Shown here: positions 1 through 11,983 of the stretch, piece by piece
How the letters are laid out: every line of letters starts with the position of its first letter
How positions within the stretch are numbered: the stretch's first letter is position 1
Assembly (NCBI GenBank): GCA_003013855.2
Contig: ML058552.1
Span: 3,081,501 to 3,145,500, forward strand
Direction of reading: 5' to 3'
DNA: 64,000 nt
DNA from: Liriodendron chinense
Taxonomy: Eukaryota > Streptophyta > Magnoliopsida > Magnoliales > Magnoliaceae
Translations under genes and position numbers: made by a program
Notes under the pieces: model-generated
Database searches by the model: none
What the model was told of the DNA's origin: nothing
Seen by the model: only the letters and a program-made list of their open reading frames with translations

Positions 1-1092
1 TTTCTTATTGTAAGCCCGAGCGATCCTTTTCTGATAACACTGGGAATGACTTAGCGCACGTATGCGCTTCTCATCTACTGGCTGCAACTGATCGAATCTA
101 GCCCGTTTCCATTCTCCTTCTTCAATTCCGCTTTCTAGTAACACCCGCAGTGACAATATTTCCACCTCGACTGGTAGAACTGCTTCCATTCCGTAAGTAA
201 GCTCGAAAGAAGTAACGCCTGTAGCAGATCGTACAGACGTTTGATAGGCCCAAAGTGCATATGGGAATATATCTTACCAATATCGATAAGTCACGACTAT
301 CTTCTCGAGTATCCTAACGATTGTCTTGTTTGCGGCTTCTACCCCACCATTCATCTGAGGACGGTAAGGGCTTGATCGATGACGTTGAATCTTGAACTTG
401 CTGAGGAAGTCATCGATCTCCTTGTTGATGAACAGGGTCCCATTATTTGTGATGATAGCATTAGGGATTTCATACTGGCATATGATTTTGTTTTTCATGA
501 ATTTGATCACCTGGGATGCTGCAATCATGGTGTAGGAGGCTGCTGCTACCCATTTAGTGAAGTAGTCGACTGCCACAAGTATATACTCATGACCGTTTGA
601 TGCCTTGGGACTAATCTTCCCAATGATGTCGAGTCCCCATATAGAGAAGGGCCAGGGAGTTGTCAGGTTGTATAATTCTAAGGAGGGGGCATGAATTTGA
701 TTCACATGCTCCTGACACTTAAAGAATTTTCTGACGTGCTGGCAGCAGTCTGTCTCCATGGTGAGCCAGTAGTAACCGAGTCGTAAAATCTTCTTTGCCA
801 TCATGTGCCCGTTCATGTGTGGGCCACAAATTCCTTCATGTATTTCTTTCATGATCCTTGTAGCTTCTGCTTCGTCGATGCATCGAAGGAGGACTTGATT
901 ATAGGATTGCTTGTAAAGAACTTCGCCACTGATGGTGAACTGGCCAGCTAAACGTTGGATGGTTCGGCGATCTGTTGCTGTTGCTACCTCCCGATACTCC
1001 TGGGTTTGAAGATATTGCTTGATGTCGCCATACTAGGGTTTGTCAGGGGCAACTTCGGCTTCTTCTATTTGCAGGCAGAAAGCAAGTTCATC
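1..1092 (-). pseudogene. Integrase of Tat-1 (decayed, C-terminus at window edge)
   Basis: Integrase inserts the cDNA into host chromatin. The N-terminal linker (853-1092) leads into an H2C2-type zinc region (HEG..., then CQ), but the penultimate Cys of the finger is Phe. The core keeps the first catalytic Asp (GLDIIG) and the Glu (VEAANK). The second catalytic Asp, expected in ITDNG, reads Asn (codon 445-447). The long open stretch 274-852 ends in a stop where a W-x-K/D-I context is expected. The frame then continues to the window edge with the typical integrase C-terminal text (LWAYQTS, FELTYGMEAVLPVE). It is inactive as it stands. Confidence 0.85.
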
Positions 1093-1605
1093 TTAAGTTT
1101 CGACTGTGAGCTCCCATTCTAAAGCTCCTTTCAGGATCTCGAGCATTGATGCAAGTGTAGCGAGAGCATCTGCAAACTGATTCTTGGCCCTGGGCATGTA
1201 TGAGAAGGTGATTTCTTTGAATTCTCCGATCAGATTTTCCAGGTACACATGATATGATATCAACTTCTCGTCCTTGGTTTTCCATTCACCATTGGTCTGA
1301 TTGATGATAAGCTGTGAGTTTCCAAATACCCGTAGCCTTTTGGCGCCCAAGATTATGGCTTCCCTTAGACCAGCGATGCATGCTTCATACTCTGCCATGT
1401 TGTTGGTGCACTCGAATGCTATGCACCTTGAGATGGGAATAGGGACATCGTTTGGAGAGTAGAGGATTGCTCCGATACCACTTCCTTTAGAATTTGTTGC
1501 GCCGTCGAAGAATAACGTCCACTCATCTTTCTTCTTCTCTTCTTCACCTTCGATGAACAAGAGATCTTTATCAGGGAAGAATGTCTCGAGCGGTTGATAA
1601 TCCAA
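1093..1605 (-). pseudogene. Second (Tat-type, archaeal-like) RNase H domain of Tat-1
   Basis: This is the extra RNase H of Tat elements, placed between the RT-linked RNase H and integrase. The open stretch has the order LFFDGA, NNMAEYEACIAGL, FGNSQLIINQ, FADALATL. The first Asp, the Glu and the last Asp are present. The third acidic residue is Asn (codon 1318-1320), whereas Tat-3 has Asp (GDSQ). The domain is otherwise full length, so loss of activity comes from a point change. A two-base gap relative to Tat-3 near 1650 separates it from the upstream frame. Confidence 0.85.
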
Positions 1606-3249
1606 GAGAGTGAGCGGCGAGATGATCGGCGAGGGCCTGCCCCTTAATTGCCTTGAGTGACATAGGTGATGTCGAATTCAGACAGGAGTAGCTGTGATTT
1701 AGCTATCCTTCCAGTCAGTGATGGTTTCTCAATCAGGTATTTGAGCGGATCCATGTGAGCGAGGAGGATAATAGGGAACGCAATCATGTATTGATGGAGC
1801 CGCTAAGTTGCCCAGACTAGGGCGAGGCAAGTCTTCTCAATCGGGGAATACCTGGTCTCGTAGTCGATGAACTTTCGGCTCAAATAGTATATTGCTTGTT
1901 CCTTCTTCCCGGTCTCATCGTGCTAGTCGAGAACACAGCCAATGGCTTCTTCTGCTACCGAGATGTATAACAATAGTACTCGTCCGGGAGTGGGCGGTAC
2001 TAGAACTGGAGGATTCATGAGATACTTCTTGATGTGGTCGAAGGCGACTTGGCAATTGTCGTTCCATTCTTTTGGAACATTCTTTCGAAGGAGCTTGAAT
2101 ATGGGTTCACAGATAGGTGTGAGTTGTGCGATGAAGCGACTGATGTATTGAATTCTGCCGAGGAAACCACGAATTTCTTTCTCTGTTCTAGGAGGGGGCA
2201 TGTCAATGATTGCTCTGGTTTTAGTTTCATCGACCTTGATGCCATCCTCGCTCACCATAAAGCTAAGGAGTTTGCCTCCAGTTGCACCGAAGACACATTT
2301 CTGAGAGTTGAGAAGGAGCTTTGTATTTTTCTAATCTATTAAATAACTTCTTCAGATCTTCAAAGTGTCCTTCAATTGTGCGAGATTTGACGATCATATC
2401 GTCCACATATACTTGAAGCTCTTTATTCATCATATCGTAGAATAATGCTGTCATTGCTCGCTGATATGTTGCTCCTGCATTCTTCAGACCGAACGACATT
2501 ACCCTGTAACAAAATGTTCCCAATGGAGTGATAAACGATGTCTTCTCGCGGTCTTCAACGGCCATTTTAATCTGATTGTAACATGAGAATCCATCAATGA
2601 ATGAGAAGATCTTGTACCCTGCAGTGTTGTCGACCAGAGTATCGATATGTGGTAAAGGGAAGTCATCTTTAGGACTGGCTTTGTTGAGATCTCAGAAGTC
2701 AATGCACATTCGAACCTTGCCACCCTTCTTCGGTACTAGTACGATGTTGGCAAGCCATTAAGGGTACTTGGAGACTACAAAGAATCTCGCATTGTACTGC
2801 TTGATGACTTCATCTCGAACTTTCAGAGCCCATTCTGGCTTCATTCTTCGAAGTTTCTGCTTCACTGGCTTCATATCCGGCTTGGTTGGCAGATGGTGTA
2901 CAACGAGCTCTTCATCGAGCTCCGGCATATTTTCATATGAGAACGCGAAGTTGGACAATCTTAGAGCTAGGAACTCTATCATTCTTTGTTTCATCTTTAG
3001 TGGTAGCGATTTTCCAATACATACTTCCCTAGGGATCTCGGGTGTCCCCAAATTTACTACCTCAAAATCATCGATTACAACATTGGCCTTAGATTCGAAC
3101 TTTTTGAGGAGATCCTCTAGTTCAGGAGCCTGGTCATCATCTTCCTCATCTCGAGCTTCGTCCAGACCCATGAGCTCGAAGTCTAATTCGATGTCAAAAT
3201 CATATGATTCTACTTCAAACTCATGCGACTCTTTAGACGAACTTGGCAC
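1606..3249 (-). pseudogene. Reverse transcriptase and RNase H of Tat-1 (frameshifted)
   Basis: The open pieces 2758-3249, 2263-2565 and 1923-2258 line up with the 492-residue RT ORF of Tat-3. They begin with the acidic linker and the HHLPTKPDMKPVKQKLRRM approach to RT. Motif A (FSFIDGFS) and the YVDD box (VYVDDMIVKS) are intact. Frame changes occur near 2260 and 2500-2760, and stops interrupt 2700-2760. The RT-linked RNase H (1606-1922) is present only as broken frames; its start reads through a stop where Tat-3 also has one. Confidence 0.85.
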
Positions 3250-3327
3250 ATTATTGAATGTAGGAAAAAAAATGTTTTTGGGTTTTTGAGAATTTTCTGG
3301 AATTGAAATGCTAGATATTTCTGGCTT

Positions 3328-4030
3328 TTAAAAGTTTTTTATTTTTTTGAGTTTTTGAAAATCACGGGACCCTGAACAAGCGGGCATTGTAGACCATGAT
3401 TGATCCCAGCTTGTCCCAGAGTACCGCTCGCTGCTTAAATCGACATTTTTTTGGAAGCCAGAGCCCTCAGATGACTCTCTGGCTAATTCAGAAGTTAAGG
3501 GAATGGATGACCATTCAGGACCCCACACTTCTTCCCCTGGAGTGGTGGGGGTTAATGATTTGGGCGATGAATCACAGTTTGGCCCAATGACCATGATTTC
3601 TCGCTGGTTGGGTTCGAGATCTGAGTCATACTCAGTCCCTCCCGTATCACTTACCTTGCATTGTAGTTCGTCTGGTTCCACAGCAAGACACAAGTTCAGA
3701 ATCTGGACATCAGACCAATCCAGGGTTGGCCATTTCCCTTTCTTGGTCCAATGGATGGGCTGCTTCTGCCCCTGGCTGAAGGTTAATAATGTTGATTCTG
3801 CCGAGATGGGCGGGTCGTGCCCCTTGTTGATTGATGCTGAGATGGGCAAGTTGTGCCATTGGTTGGCTGGAATTGAAGTGGGCAGGTTGTGCCCTTGGTT
3901 GACTGGAATTGAAGTAGGCAGGTTGTCCCCTGGTTCAGAGCAGGTATCAAAGTACCCTGGTCCTGAAGCTGTTGTATTTGTTTTTCTTCTTTGTCTTCAT
4001 CCTCTCCTTCTTCTTCTGGAGGCTTAGATG
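3328..4030 (-). pseudogene. Protease-RT linker of Tat-1 with GH-N/D-LP repeats
   Basis: This segment lies between protease and RT and corresponds to 60940-61660 of Tat-3. It holds about four degenerate copies of a roughly 11-14 residue unit centred on QGHNLPTS/KGHDPPIS. An acidic stretch (DELQCKVSD...EYDSDLEPNQ) follows. Unlike Tat-3, this copy reads through PIHW (Tat-3 has a stop there) and through the A-rich run after GFQK without a frame change, so it preserves more of the ancestral frame. It ends at a stop at the left edge of an AT-rich stretch (3250-3327). The function of the linker is unknown to me. Confidence 0.7.
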
Positions 4031-4040
4031 GTTTGAGAAT

Positions 4041-4860
4041 CTAGTCCCATTGAATGGGGGGCCATATGGCCCAAGCTAGGCTCATCGGGAGGCCTTTGTG
4101 TAGTGCATTTGGTTGATTTCTTCTTGGATCTCTACAAGGTTCTCCTAGCCTGATGAATTGAAAGGGTGAACACCGACATTTCTTTTTTCTTTTGTCCATG
4201 ATGACAGACCTATACCTGAGTCCCCATTTCCATTGATTATATACCAACGTCATCTTTCTGAACTTGAAATGATTCTTTATTCGATACTTGAGGCTCAGAC
4301 GTTCTGTTGGTGAAAAGACATGATCTACACTTATCGGTTCTTGATTGGCAATAGCATTCACAGTCTCGAATTCGAAACTATGAAACGGGATGTCTTCTTC
4401 AGAGTGTTGGATGTCGATGACAGGGATATCTAGTTCAGTGGCAGCAACATTGGAAGGAATGATGAGCTCCTTCTTTGTATGGACAGAGATCACTTGATTT
4501 CCACAGATATACTTCACCCGTTGATGCAAAGTTGATGGCACAACTCCAACCTTGTGTAGCCAAGTTCGTATGAGCAACATGTTGAAAGAGGCTGATATAT
4601 CCAGGATTTGGAATGTGATGGTGGAGATTTCTGGACCTATTTGTACCTCTATGTCGACCTCTCCTTCCACTGATCGGCGGGTGTTGCCGAATGCTCTAAC
4701 GTACATGGTACTGGGTCAGAACGAGGAGGGATTGATTCCCAAGTGTTCCTCAGTCTTAAGCGGGCAAACATTTAAGCTTGAGCCGTTATCAATAAGGACC
4801 AGTGGGACACAAAGGTCTTTATATCGTAAGACTATATTGAGGGATCACCCATGGTCGCGC
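4041..4860 (-). pseudogene. Aspartic protease of Tat-1
   Basis: This is the retropepsin that matures gag-pol. The active-site motif reads Ile-Asp-Asn-Gly-Ser-Ser, with the catalytic Asp at codon 4788-4790, so this residue is intact here although Tat-3 has lost it. Downstream text (FQILDISASFNMLLIRTWLHKVGVVPSTLHQRVKY) matches the flap and the C-terminal half; the usual GRPWLH is IRTWLH. The segment 4041-4706 continues past the point where the Tat-3 frame ends, reaching GEPCRDPRRNQPNALHKGLPMSL in one frame. It finally stops at WD followed by a stop where Tat-3 has Gln. Confidence 0.8.
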
Positions 4861-7800
4861 CCTTCTGGTGCCAACTCATTATCAGTAAAGGTGATGGCGT
4901 GCGGAGCCAAGAGCTGTCCGATCATCAGTGCTATCATTTCAGGTGCTGTATCGAAGGAGACATGGGCATCGCTCAAGGTTTTGGTAAATATTTCTCGATG
5001 TATGGGAGATGTGCAGAGTAGCTCCCATACCAAGATTTGGGTAGGGATTGACTTGAGTTGAGCCACCACATCATATGTAGCTTCGTTTTTATTGCCGAGG
5101 CCCGAGAGAGCACTTTTGGGATCTCCTTTGTTCTGATTATCTCTTCGGATGCAACGCCCATTGGGATTCATGTTTCCTACCTCTGCACATTCTGGATAGT
5201 GCCACGAGACTTCTTTATAATTTCCCTCTCCTTTGCTTTCTAGGACCACTGGTTCTTGCAACGGTGCTGGTGTGGATACCAGATCTTCCTCATACGGAGC
5301 TTTTGCCTTGAGGACTACATTATTGCCTGTGCTGAAGGGATAATATCAACGTTTCTCTTCATAGATCACATAAGGTTGTAGTCTTGGCTTGATTGTTCCA
5401 GGAGCAGGAGGTTCCCATGGAATGAACACTGGTCCTCTTGATATGGCGAGGGGTTTCTCTGTTCGGCCCAACTGTTGTAGTGTAATTGACATGCCTCCGG
5501 GGTATCTTTGTGGCTTGGGGACAGAACTTGCCCCTTGCAATATGACTAGCTTGATTGGAGGAGACCCTTCCAAGACTATGGGTTCTTGTTGCTGATAAAT
5601 ATGATCCCTCCATTGCGGATTGGATTGTTCCTGGGCTAAAATTGCCCCTTGCAAAACGACAGGTTCGTATCTGGGCTTAATGTATGACTGTACTCCTTCC
5701 AGGATGACAGGCTCCCAACATGAATGGCCGTAAGGTGTCCCTATCCCTTATAAAGGGACAAGCCCTTGAACAACTGGTGCGTCATATGGAGGTGCTCCTT
5801 CAAGTACTAATGGCTCGGAGACTGAAGGAGGAAAGGGGTTTGCCCCTTGCAAGACCGGAGGAGAATTTGTTAGCCCATAAATATAAGCATGAATGGACTG
5901 GATAGGGGAGAAGAAATGATCGAGACGCTCTCCTTCTTCTATACTGTTGACGGCAGGTCCACGAGACGAACTAGGGTCCATCGGATGCTGAGGCAGAGGA
6001 TTCTGAAGGATGTTGGTAGGAGTTGCTGGAGGAGTTCCAGGGATCGAGATGACGATCTTGCGGTCATCAATCAGATTTTGTATGGCATTCTTCAGAGTCA
6101 TGCATTGATCAGTGGTGTGGCCACGTCCTTGATGGTAGGCACAATATTCATCTTCTCGGTAGTTCTGAGGCAGAGGATTTGGAAGAGGCATGGGTGCCAT
6201 TAGAGTGACTAACTACTTTTGTATCAGCATAGCCATGACTTGACTGAGTGGCTGAGTGAGAGGAGTGAATTTCCTTGGCTCCTTGTAATTCTGCCTATTC
6301 TGATATGAGTATTGGTCGTTCCCCCTGAACTACTGCTGTTGTCGATGTGGTTGTGACTATAGTTGAGGATTTGGTTGCGGTAAGGGTGGTTGTGGCTGAT
6401 ACCTCTGAGGTTGATGCTGAGCCTGATTCTGCTGATATGGTTGACGTCCTTGTGGGGGAGCATATTGGTTACCTTGAACAGTGGCGATGATGTTGTTTAC
6501 CTCTGTCGGGCGAGGAGGAGAACCGCTGCGGTTTCCATTCCCGTATCTAATAGGTCTTCCTTTCACTCTGTTCTGTTTGACTGGAGTGGCCTAATGAGGC
6601 CATGGGGAGATTGTCCCTGTGCGGATTCCTGCTTCAACTTGTTCTCCAGCACGGATCAACAGTGAGAAATTTGCATATGGATGCGAGATAAAATATCCAG
6701 ATATGCCAGGATATGTTGAATGAACAATCATAAAGATTTATTCTTCGTCATCTATAGGTGTCCGCATTCTGGCTGCCATAGCTCGCCAACGTCCAACATA
6801 AGCTAATAACGTTTTGTCACTCCTTTTCCTGAGAGCCGCGAGGTCGGCTCTCCTGGGTGCCATGTTGAGATTGTATGCAAATCTGTCGACGAAAGCCTAG
6901 GAGAGTTGCTCCTAAGTCCTGATGTGATGGAAATCCAATGATGTGTACTAATCTAGGGCATCGCCCTTTAGAGATTTTTAGAATAAGCGAATGAGGGCTC
7001 CTTCATTTCCTGAGATTACACTCAGCTCTCCACATAAAGCCTTGAGATGTGCTGTGGTACAACCGCTGCCGTCATATCTTTTGAATTTTGGTACCTCAAT
7101 GTTTTGAGGTATATGAGCATTTGGAAAAGGACACAAGTCTCTGAACTTGGTTGAGGGTAGATCGATTTTCTGTTGTCGTTGAAGTTGATTTTGCAAGATC
7201 TGGAACTGCTCCCGCAACTTGTCCAGTCCTGCATGATCTACTCGAACGATTGGTGCCTCTCGAAGTAAGGCACGTTCTTCTTCGGCATAGTGGTCGATGT
7301 CTTCGACCCTATGGGTTTGCTGAAAAGCAACCGCGGGTTGCTGAAATTGATTCGATGATTGAACTGGATTCTGACGAACTTGTGCTTGAAATGATTGTAA
7401 TTGAACTGGAGACTGTACTAAAGGTTGAACTGGAACGTGTTGGAAATTAACTGGAGATTGTTGAATTGAAGATTGCTGGAAATTAACTGGAATCCCATCA
7501 GTGGAGATGTGCTGGAATTGAAAAGTGCTCCTGTTTGTAGGAGGCTGAGATGCTGGGAAGTGACCCCCTTGTTGGGTATTCGCCACTGTCCGCTGATTAA
7601 TGTAGGCTTGACATTGACCCCCATTGTGGGCATTTGCCAGTGCTCTCCCTGCTGCTGGAATTTGAATTGAAATTCCATCGGCGGGGATGTGCTGAAATTG
7701 AGTAAAGGTCCCATCGGCGGGGACATGCTGAGAAAGAAAAGGGGTCCCATCGGCGGGGACGTGCTGGAATCTACTAAGATTGTTACTTGCAAGATTGACT

Positions 7801-8177
7801 GGAAGTTGATTGGAAGTTCCTGCGACAGGAATGCTTGTCATCGCAGGAATGTATTAAGGAGGATGCCCCATAACGAAGGGCTAAGATGGCTGTTGTCGGT
7901 AGTCTTGGGCAGACTCCGATGGTTGTGCTTGATTTGAACTGGAGGCCGGAGGGACCCGGCATGGCTGCTGAGATTGCTGAACTGGGCCAACTTGATTATT
8001 AACTGCTGCAGTAGCTTGTGCTTGCATGAATTATAAGAGCATTTCTTGCATTGCACTCATTCCTTGTGTCAATTCTTGTATGATTGGTGTATTCTCACTT
8101 GGCTGTTGCACTGGAGGTTACGCTTCGGCCATGCCGAGGGCAGGGAAGAGGTGAGCTTCCTCTTTGTGGTCGGACAT
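4861..8177 (-). pseudogene. Gag of Tat-1 (multiple frameshifts and stops)
   Basis: The start codon at 8177-8175 matches the MSDH start of the Tat-3 gag ORF, followed by an early stop (EA-stop-PPVQ). The Q/P-rich N-terminal region (6978-7841) carries HVPADGTP and HIPADGIS repeats. The capsid-like core lies around 6570-6980 and is badly broken. A zinc-knuckle relative with CxxHx4Hx4C (CAYHQGRGHTTDQC) is in 5748-6200. The C-terminal half has the same EPVVLEGAP/VVLQGA repeats as Tat-3 (5200-5890). Gag would package RNA in cytoplasmic particles. At least six frame breaks are visible. Confidence 0.85.
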
Positions 8178-8441
8178 GGCTTGCTGAGCTCGAGTATGAA
8201 TTATGCTGCGGAAGGGAAGTTGTTTCCGAAGACGTTAAGCCCGAGGAGGCGCAATGGTGAGAATATGCTCTACTCTTTTTTTTTTTGGGTTTTGGGATTT
8301 TCTATTTTTTTATTTTTAGATGGAATGCTATGCAGATGAGATTGTATGAGGACTAATAACTTTCAAGTACAAGAGGGATTCCGTTTTTTAAGTTGGATCA
8401 TGACTAGTGGGACTAGAATATCTCCATCAAAGTCATCATTT
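8178..8441 (-). other. Leader and degenerate primer-binding site of Tat-1
   Basis: This untranslated leader lies between LTR and gag. The PBS is expected next to the LTR end, around 8421-8438, but reads as a decayed version of the Tat-3 site at 56624 (several mismatches). The remainder is A-rich in element orientation, with a long homopolymer near 8278, and resembles the Tat-3 leader. Confidence 0.65.
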
Positions 8442-9801
8442 TGTGGACGCTCGCCTTTCCACGCTCCCGATCCTCTCTTTCGGAAAAAGGGGGTGTGCGC
8501 GCGAATCACCGTTGTGCCACTGGCTCACCTCGTTCTCGAGGGCCTTTTTTCGGTTGTCGTGTTAAATTGGATATGTTTGGATGAGTTTGTATAAGACCAG
8601 AGTCGCCTACTAGCTAGTTACTTTGAATCTACAATCGGCTAGACCCCGTAGAAACGTTAGAGAAGATAACCCGAAGATTCCTTCCTCTAAAATGACTCCT
8701 TTTGATATGCGGCCAGAGATTCGAGGTAAGGGATCACGGTTACAGGGTGGGAAGATGTTAAGCACCCCACTCTGCCCGACCGAAGTACGGTCTCTACTTC
8801 ACATAATCGAACTAATACTTGAAAGTCTGATTTAATCCTCGTACATTCTCATGAATGATATGATGCATGAATATAGGTATGGACTGTAAGAGTTTCTGAT
8901 GGGCAGGTTTCCATTAATAAGTAAGCCCAAAGCATACGCTCAAACTGAGAGGTGCTTTATGCGGGATGCATGCTGTGTATTTGAATAATCAAAGTGCTTA
9001 CAGTGATATGATAAGCAAGGTGGTTGGAAGAATAGTAAATGTTGCACTTATGCTAGATGCGAATGAGATGATGCTAATAAAAGAGTAGCTGGATGAACGG
9101 ATGTGTCGCAAGGGTTTACATCGAGTGGCTAAGATCAAGATTTGGGTAGCTTGAGAGACTTGGACCAAGTCAGATTGGGCTAGACCAGGGTTAGGTTCTT
9201 CTCACTCGGGCTCCTTGGTGGACGAATGAACTAAAGGGGGTGGATATGAACTCGAAATTTATGGGATTTCTCTGAGAGTTGAGGGATGCTGAAACAGGAG
9301 AGGGAATGGGGTATTTTTAGCTGCGAGCAGTGGCAGCCTGCATAAATAGGCTTGGGCGGTACCCTGGGGGCCCCTCGTACGGACTCTTTGCTCGAGCTTT
9401 GGAGAGTACGGCCCCCAAACCTAAAGCAGCAAAGCTCGAGGTTCGAGGTTCAAAGCTACTCCGAAGCTGTGGCTCGAAACCAGGTGAGTTGACTGGGTTT
9501 GAAAGATGGATTGACACGGTGAATTAACTGGGTGTAGGGGCTGGACTGACTCAGTGAGTTGACTTAGCGGGTTGACTCACCAAGTTTGACTTTTTTAGGA
9601 AATTTTGACTGATTTTTCTTATGGGGGGTTTTTTGGGCTGATGTTTAGGGGTGAGTCAACTGGGTCCAGGCTTGAGCTGGGCTATGGATTGGGGCTTATA
9701 AGGGTGAGTTTGGCTGGGTTTGGACATGGAATTTTGGGGTATGGTCCTCCATTCATTCAACTATCTCTACCAACATTGTAACCGAAGGTGTGGTGTCTAT
9801 A
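8442..9801 (-). repeat. 5' LTR of Tat-1
   Basis: Aligns with the Tat-3 LTR over its whole length (starts TATAGACACC against TGTAGACACC; ends at CCACA next to the PBS). The length is about 1.36 kb against 1.57 kb in Tat-3. The difference is partly a 144-bp duplication and an expanded GAGTCAACCCGTC array found only in Tat-3. The TATA box has decayed to CTAAAAATA (complement at 9312-9320) and the terminal TG has become TA. Confidence 0.85.
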
Positions 9802-10298
9802 GGTCCCCTCTCTTTTCATATGCACATACATTTGTACAAGATTTGTATGTGAATTTCTTTTAGGTTTTTTTATTTGCTCCCTTGTGGTGTTATCTATTTA
9901 AAGAAGACCACAAGTAGAAAGAGGTATTCATTCATTATTTCTACTCTTCTAGGGTATTTCTTGGTGTGGGAAGTTCCTGTGCAAATGAAGAGCATGAGAG
10001 CTAATTCTTGTATTTTTTATTTCTCTTATTTTAATGAAGAAGAAAACTCAAAGTTGTGGTCTTACAGACATATGCACATTGCCAACCATACAAGTCTTTG
10101 TACTTGTCTCTTATTTTCACTTTTTCTTTTAACTTTGCTTGGGCTCTTTTTCTTTTCTTATCTTTCTTTGCCTACATTGATTTTATGTGGGTATTTTTCG
10201 GAAACAATTAATATTAGAACCAAAAGTTGAGAAATCTTTTTTTTTTTTTTTTTTTTTTTGCATAAAATGTTAGCTTTTGTATTGTAATTGTGTTTCAA
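9802..10298 (+). other. AT-rich stretch, possible copia LTR remnant
   Basis: No gene is seen. The stretch contains a TATA-like TCTATTTAAAGAAG near 9891, a T-rich half, and a poly-T run at 10237-10259. It lies directly upstream of a copia gag start, so it may be that element's 5' LTR. No TG/CA boundary or primer-binding site could be fixed. Confidence 0.3.
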
Positions 10299-11143
10299 AT
10301 GGCAAGATCGAGTTTTATCAGATTCAAGTCGCAGAAGTTCAAGTATTGATCCAATTATATTATGAAAACTGAAGATGAATGTGGTGTTGGTGAAGGAAAG
10401 TTGTGCAATTATGATTGAAAGAAAAGAAAAGAGGCCCGTAGAGATAAAAGATGAGGTATTTGAAGAGAAAAGTCAATTAAATATGATGGATCTTTTTCTT
10501 GTACTAAATAATTCGATTTTGTTCAACATGTCCTATGAAACAACTTCAAAAGGCTAGTGAGATAAATTGTGAAATCTATATGAAGAAAAATTGACATCAA
10601 ATAAGATTTTTTCCTTAACAGTAATTGTACAACTTGAAGATGAAAGAATAATCATCTTGGTAAGAGCACTTAAATGTATTTAACACCTAATTAATAATTG
10701 GTTGTAGTTTATGTGAAGATCAACAACAAAGAAAATGTCGAACTTTTACGTTACTTAATCTCGTATTCAGGAGATGATTTGATCAATATTAATCTCAACA
10801 CTGGTCCAAATCTTAATATAGGGTTAATCGTGTTTATGTTGCTTATCGAAGAGTCCTATAGAAAAGCATAGGAATGATCTTCTGGTGACACCGTGATGAT
10901 CAGATAAAGATCTACTCAGAATAGTACTATAGTGGGAGAGACCAAACAAGATCTAAGTCGAAAGAGCATAGAAAAAGAAAGTATTAGAAAAGTAGAAATA
11001 ACGGTCACTTGTGTAAAAATTGTTAACTCTATAAAGAAAAACAGAAAAAATTTAAACCTAATTCACATGATCAAGCATCTAATTCAAAGGGTTCTTAAAA
11101 AAACTTAGTTAAGAAAAGTGATTCATTCAAGGACAAGGATGAG
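10299..11143 (+). pseudogene. Ty1/copia-type gag fragment (UBN2-like), decayed
   Basis: An ATG at about 10299 begins MARSSF..F, like the start of copia gag proteins. After a frame change, 10375-10557 reads in the style of the gag core: SCAIMIERKEKRPVEIKDEVFEE, then LFLVLNNSILFNMSYETTSKG. Past a double stop, NLYEEK-like and NKIF-like text continues to about 10610. A degraded K/R/S-rich segment and a remnant of a CCHC region follow to about 11090. No protease, integrase or RT follows. It is a truncated relic, with identification by motif style only. Confidence 0.55.
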
Positions 11144-11381
11144 TTGTCATGTAATGACCTGAAATTTTGGCACTCATTCATATACATGCATACATTTATA
11201 CTTGCATTCATCCAAGAATACATGCATAGATTTACTCATTCATTCATACATTCATATATTTATATATGATTGATTATGAATTCATCAATCTGAGTAAGGT
11301 GTGACCTTTAATATATATGTGTGAAAATTTCGTTTAGTGTTAACCATTGATTTATGTAATTAACAATAATTTTATGTATAA

Positions 11382-11384
<3 letters not shown>
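11144..11384 (+). other. Possible start of a Tekay-like LTR, AT-rich
   Basis: From about 11149 the sequence TGTAATGACCTGAAATTTTG resembles the start of Tekay/Del-type LTRs. CATTCATACATTCATA-like simple repeats follow. No matching LTR end is established, so this is a suggestion only. No gene is seen. Confidence 0.3.

Positions 11385-11447
<63 letters not shown>
11385..11447 (+). repeat. (TG)n microsatellite, about 31 units
   Basis: An uninterrupted run of TG dinucleotides, about 63 bases long, is bordered by AATA on the left and ACG on the right. It should be length-polymorphic between individuals. Confidence 0.97.
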
Positions 11448-11450
<3 letters not shown>

Positions 11451-11983
11451 TTCACTCTTACCACTCATACACACAAAGCTACCCATACATTCATAGACTG
11501 GCCTAATTTTTAACTGTTGGGCGTTCATTAGACCTACTTAATCATGACCCCTCCTAGCCCATGAACCAAAACTATCCAATTATGGCCTTTTATTTACATT
11601 AAAAATCTGCGTAAATAGAATCACCCAATTATACATTAAAACAACCCATTATCAATCATTTAATCTTGAGATAAATCTACTAGAAATAGATCCGTGATGT
11701 TTGAATTCAATCCACCAATGTTGACCATTAATTTACATCGTGAATTAACATCACCAATGACCATTGAACTCATATTTAATATCAGCCCTTTGATATGATA
11801 ACATCACCCAAATCGTCCAAGATAATCCAAACAAGAAGGTGGACCAATTCCCTAGTTCTCACCCTTAACCAATGTGTATAAACCCCTTAAGTCCACCATT
11901 AATTCTAGGTCACTCATTCACCAACTAACATATATGTTCGTGAAATTGCCATATTGGTTCAAGTATCGTTATAGTAGAAACTA
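11448..11983. other. AT-rich spacer without genes
   Basis: No open frame or RNA gene is supported. ACCATCCAAT-like and CACCCAATT-like short phrases recur, and the same style continues at 13571-14404. The two parts may be one older repeat split by the unit at 11984-13570. Confidence 0.4.

Larger units (their letters stand above)
1..9801 (-). mobile_element. Tat-1: Tat-lineage Ty3/gypsy LTR retrotransposon, 5' LTR through integrase, decayed
   Basis: Reading leftwards from 9801 the order is LTR, PBS remnant, gag, protease, linker, RT, RNase H, a second RNase H and integrase. That is the gag-pol order of Ty3/gypsy elements, and the second RNase H between RT-RNase H and integrase is the hallmark of the plant Tat clade. 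The same family recurs on the plus strand at 55055-64000, and LTR and protein domains align throughout. The 3' end lies left of the window, so no target duplication can be tested. All coding parts carry stops or frameshifts. The long gag and the protease motif with Asp-Asn-Gly-Ser point towards the Ogre/TatIII side of the clade, which is inferred. Confidence 0.9.

Noticed and set aside
379..600. Plus-strand open frame of 73 codons
   Set aside because: It is the complement of Tat-1 integrase coding sequence and shows no domain of its own.
2768..3289. Plus-strand open frame of 173 codons opposite Tat-1 RT (and its counterpart 61781-62284)
   Set aside because: Ser-rich shadow of the RT coding strand; conserved in both copies only because the sense strand is.
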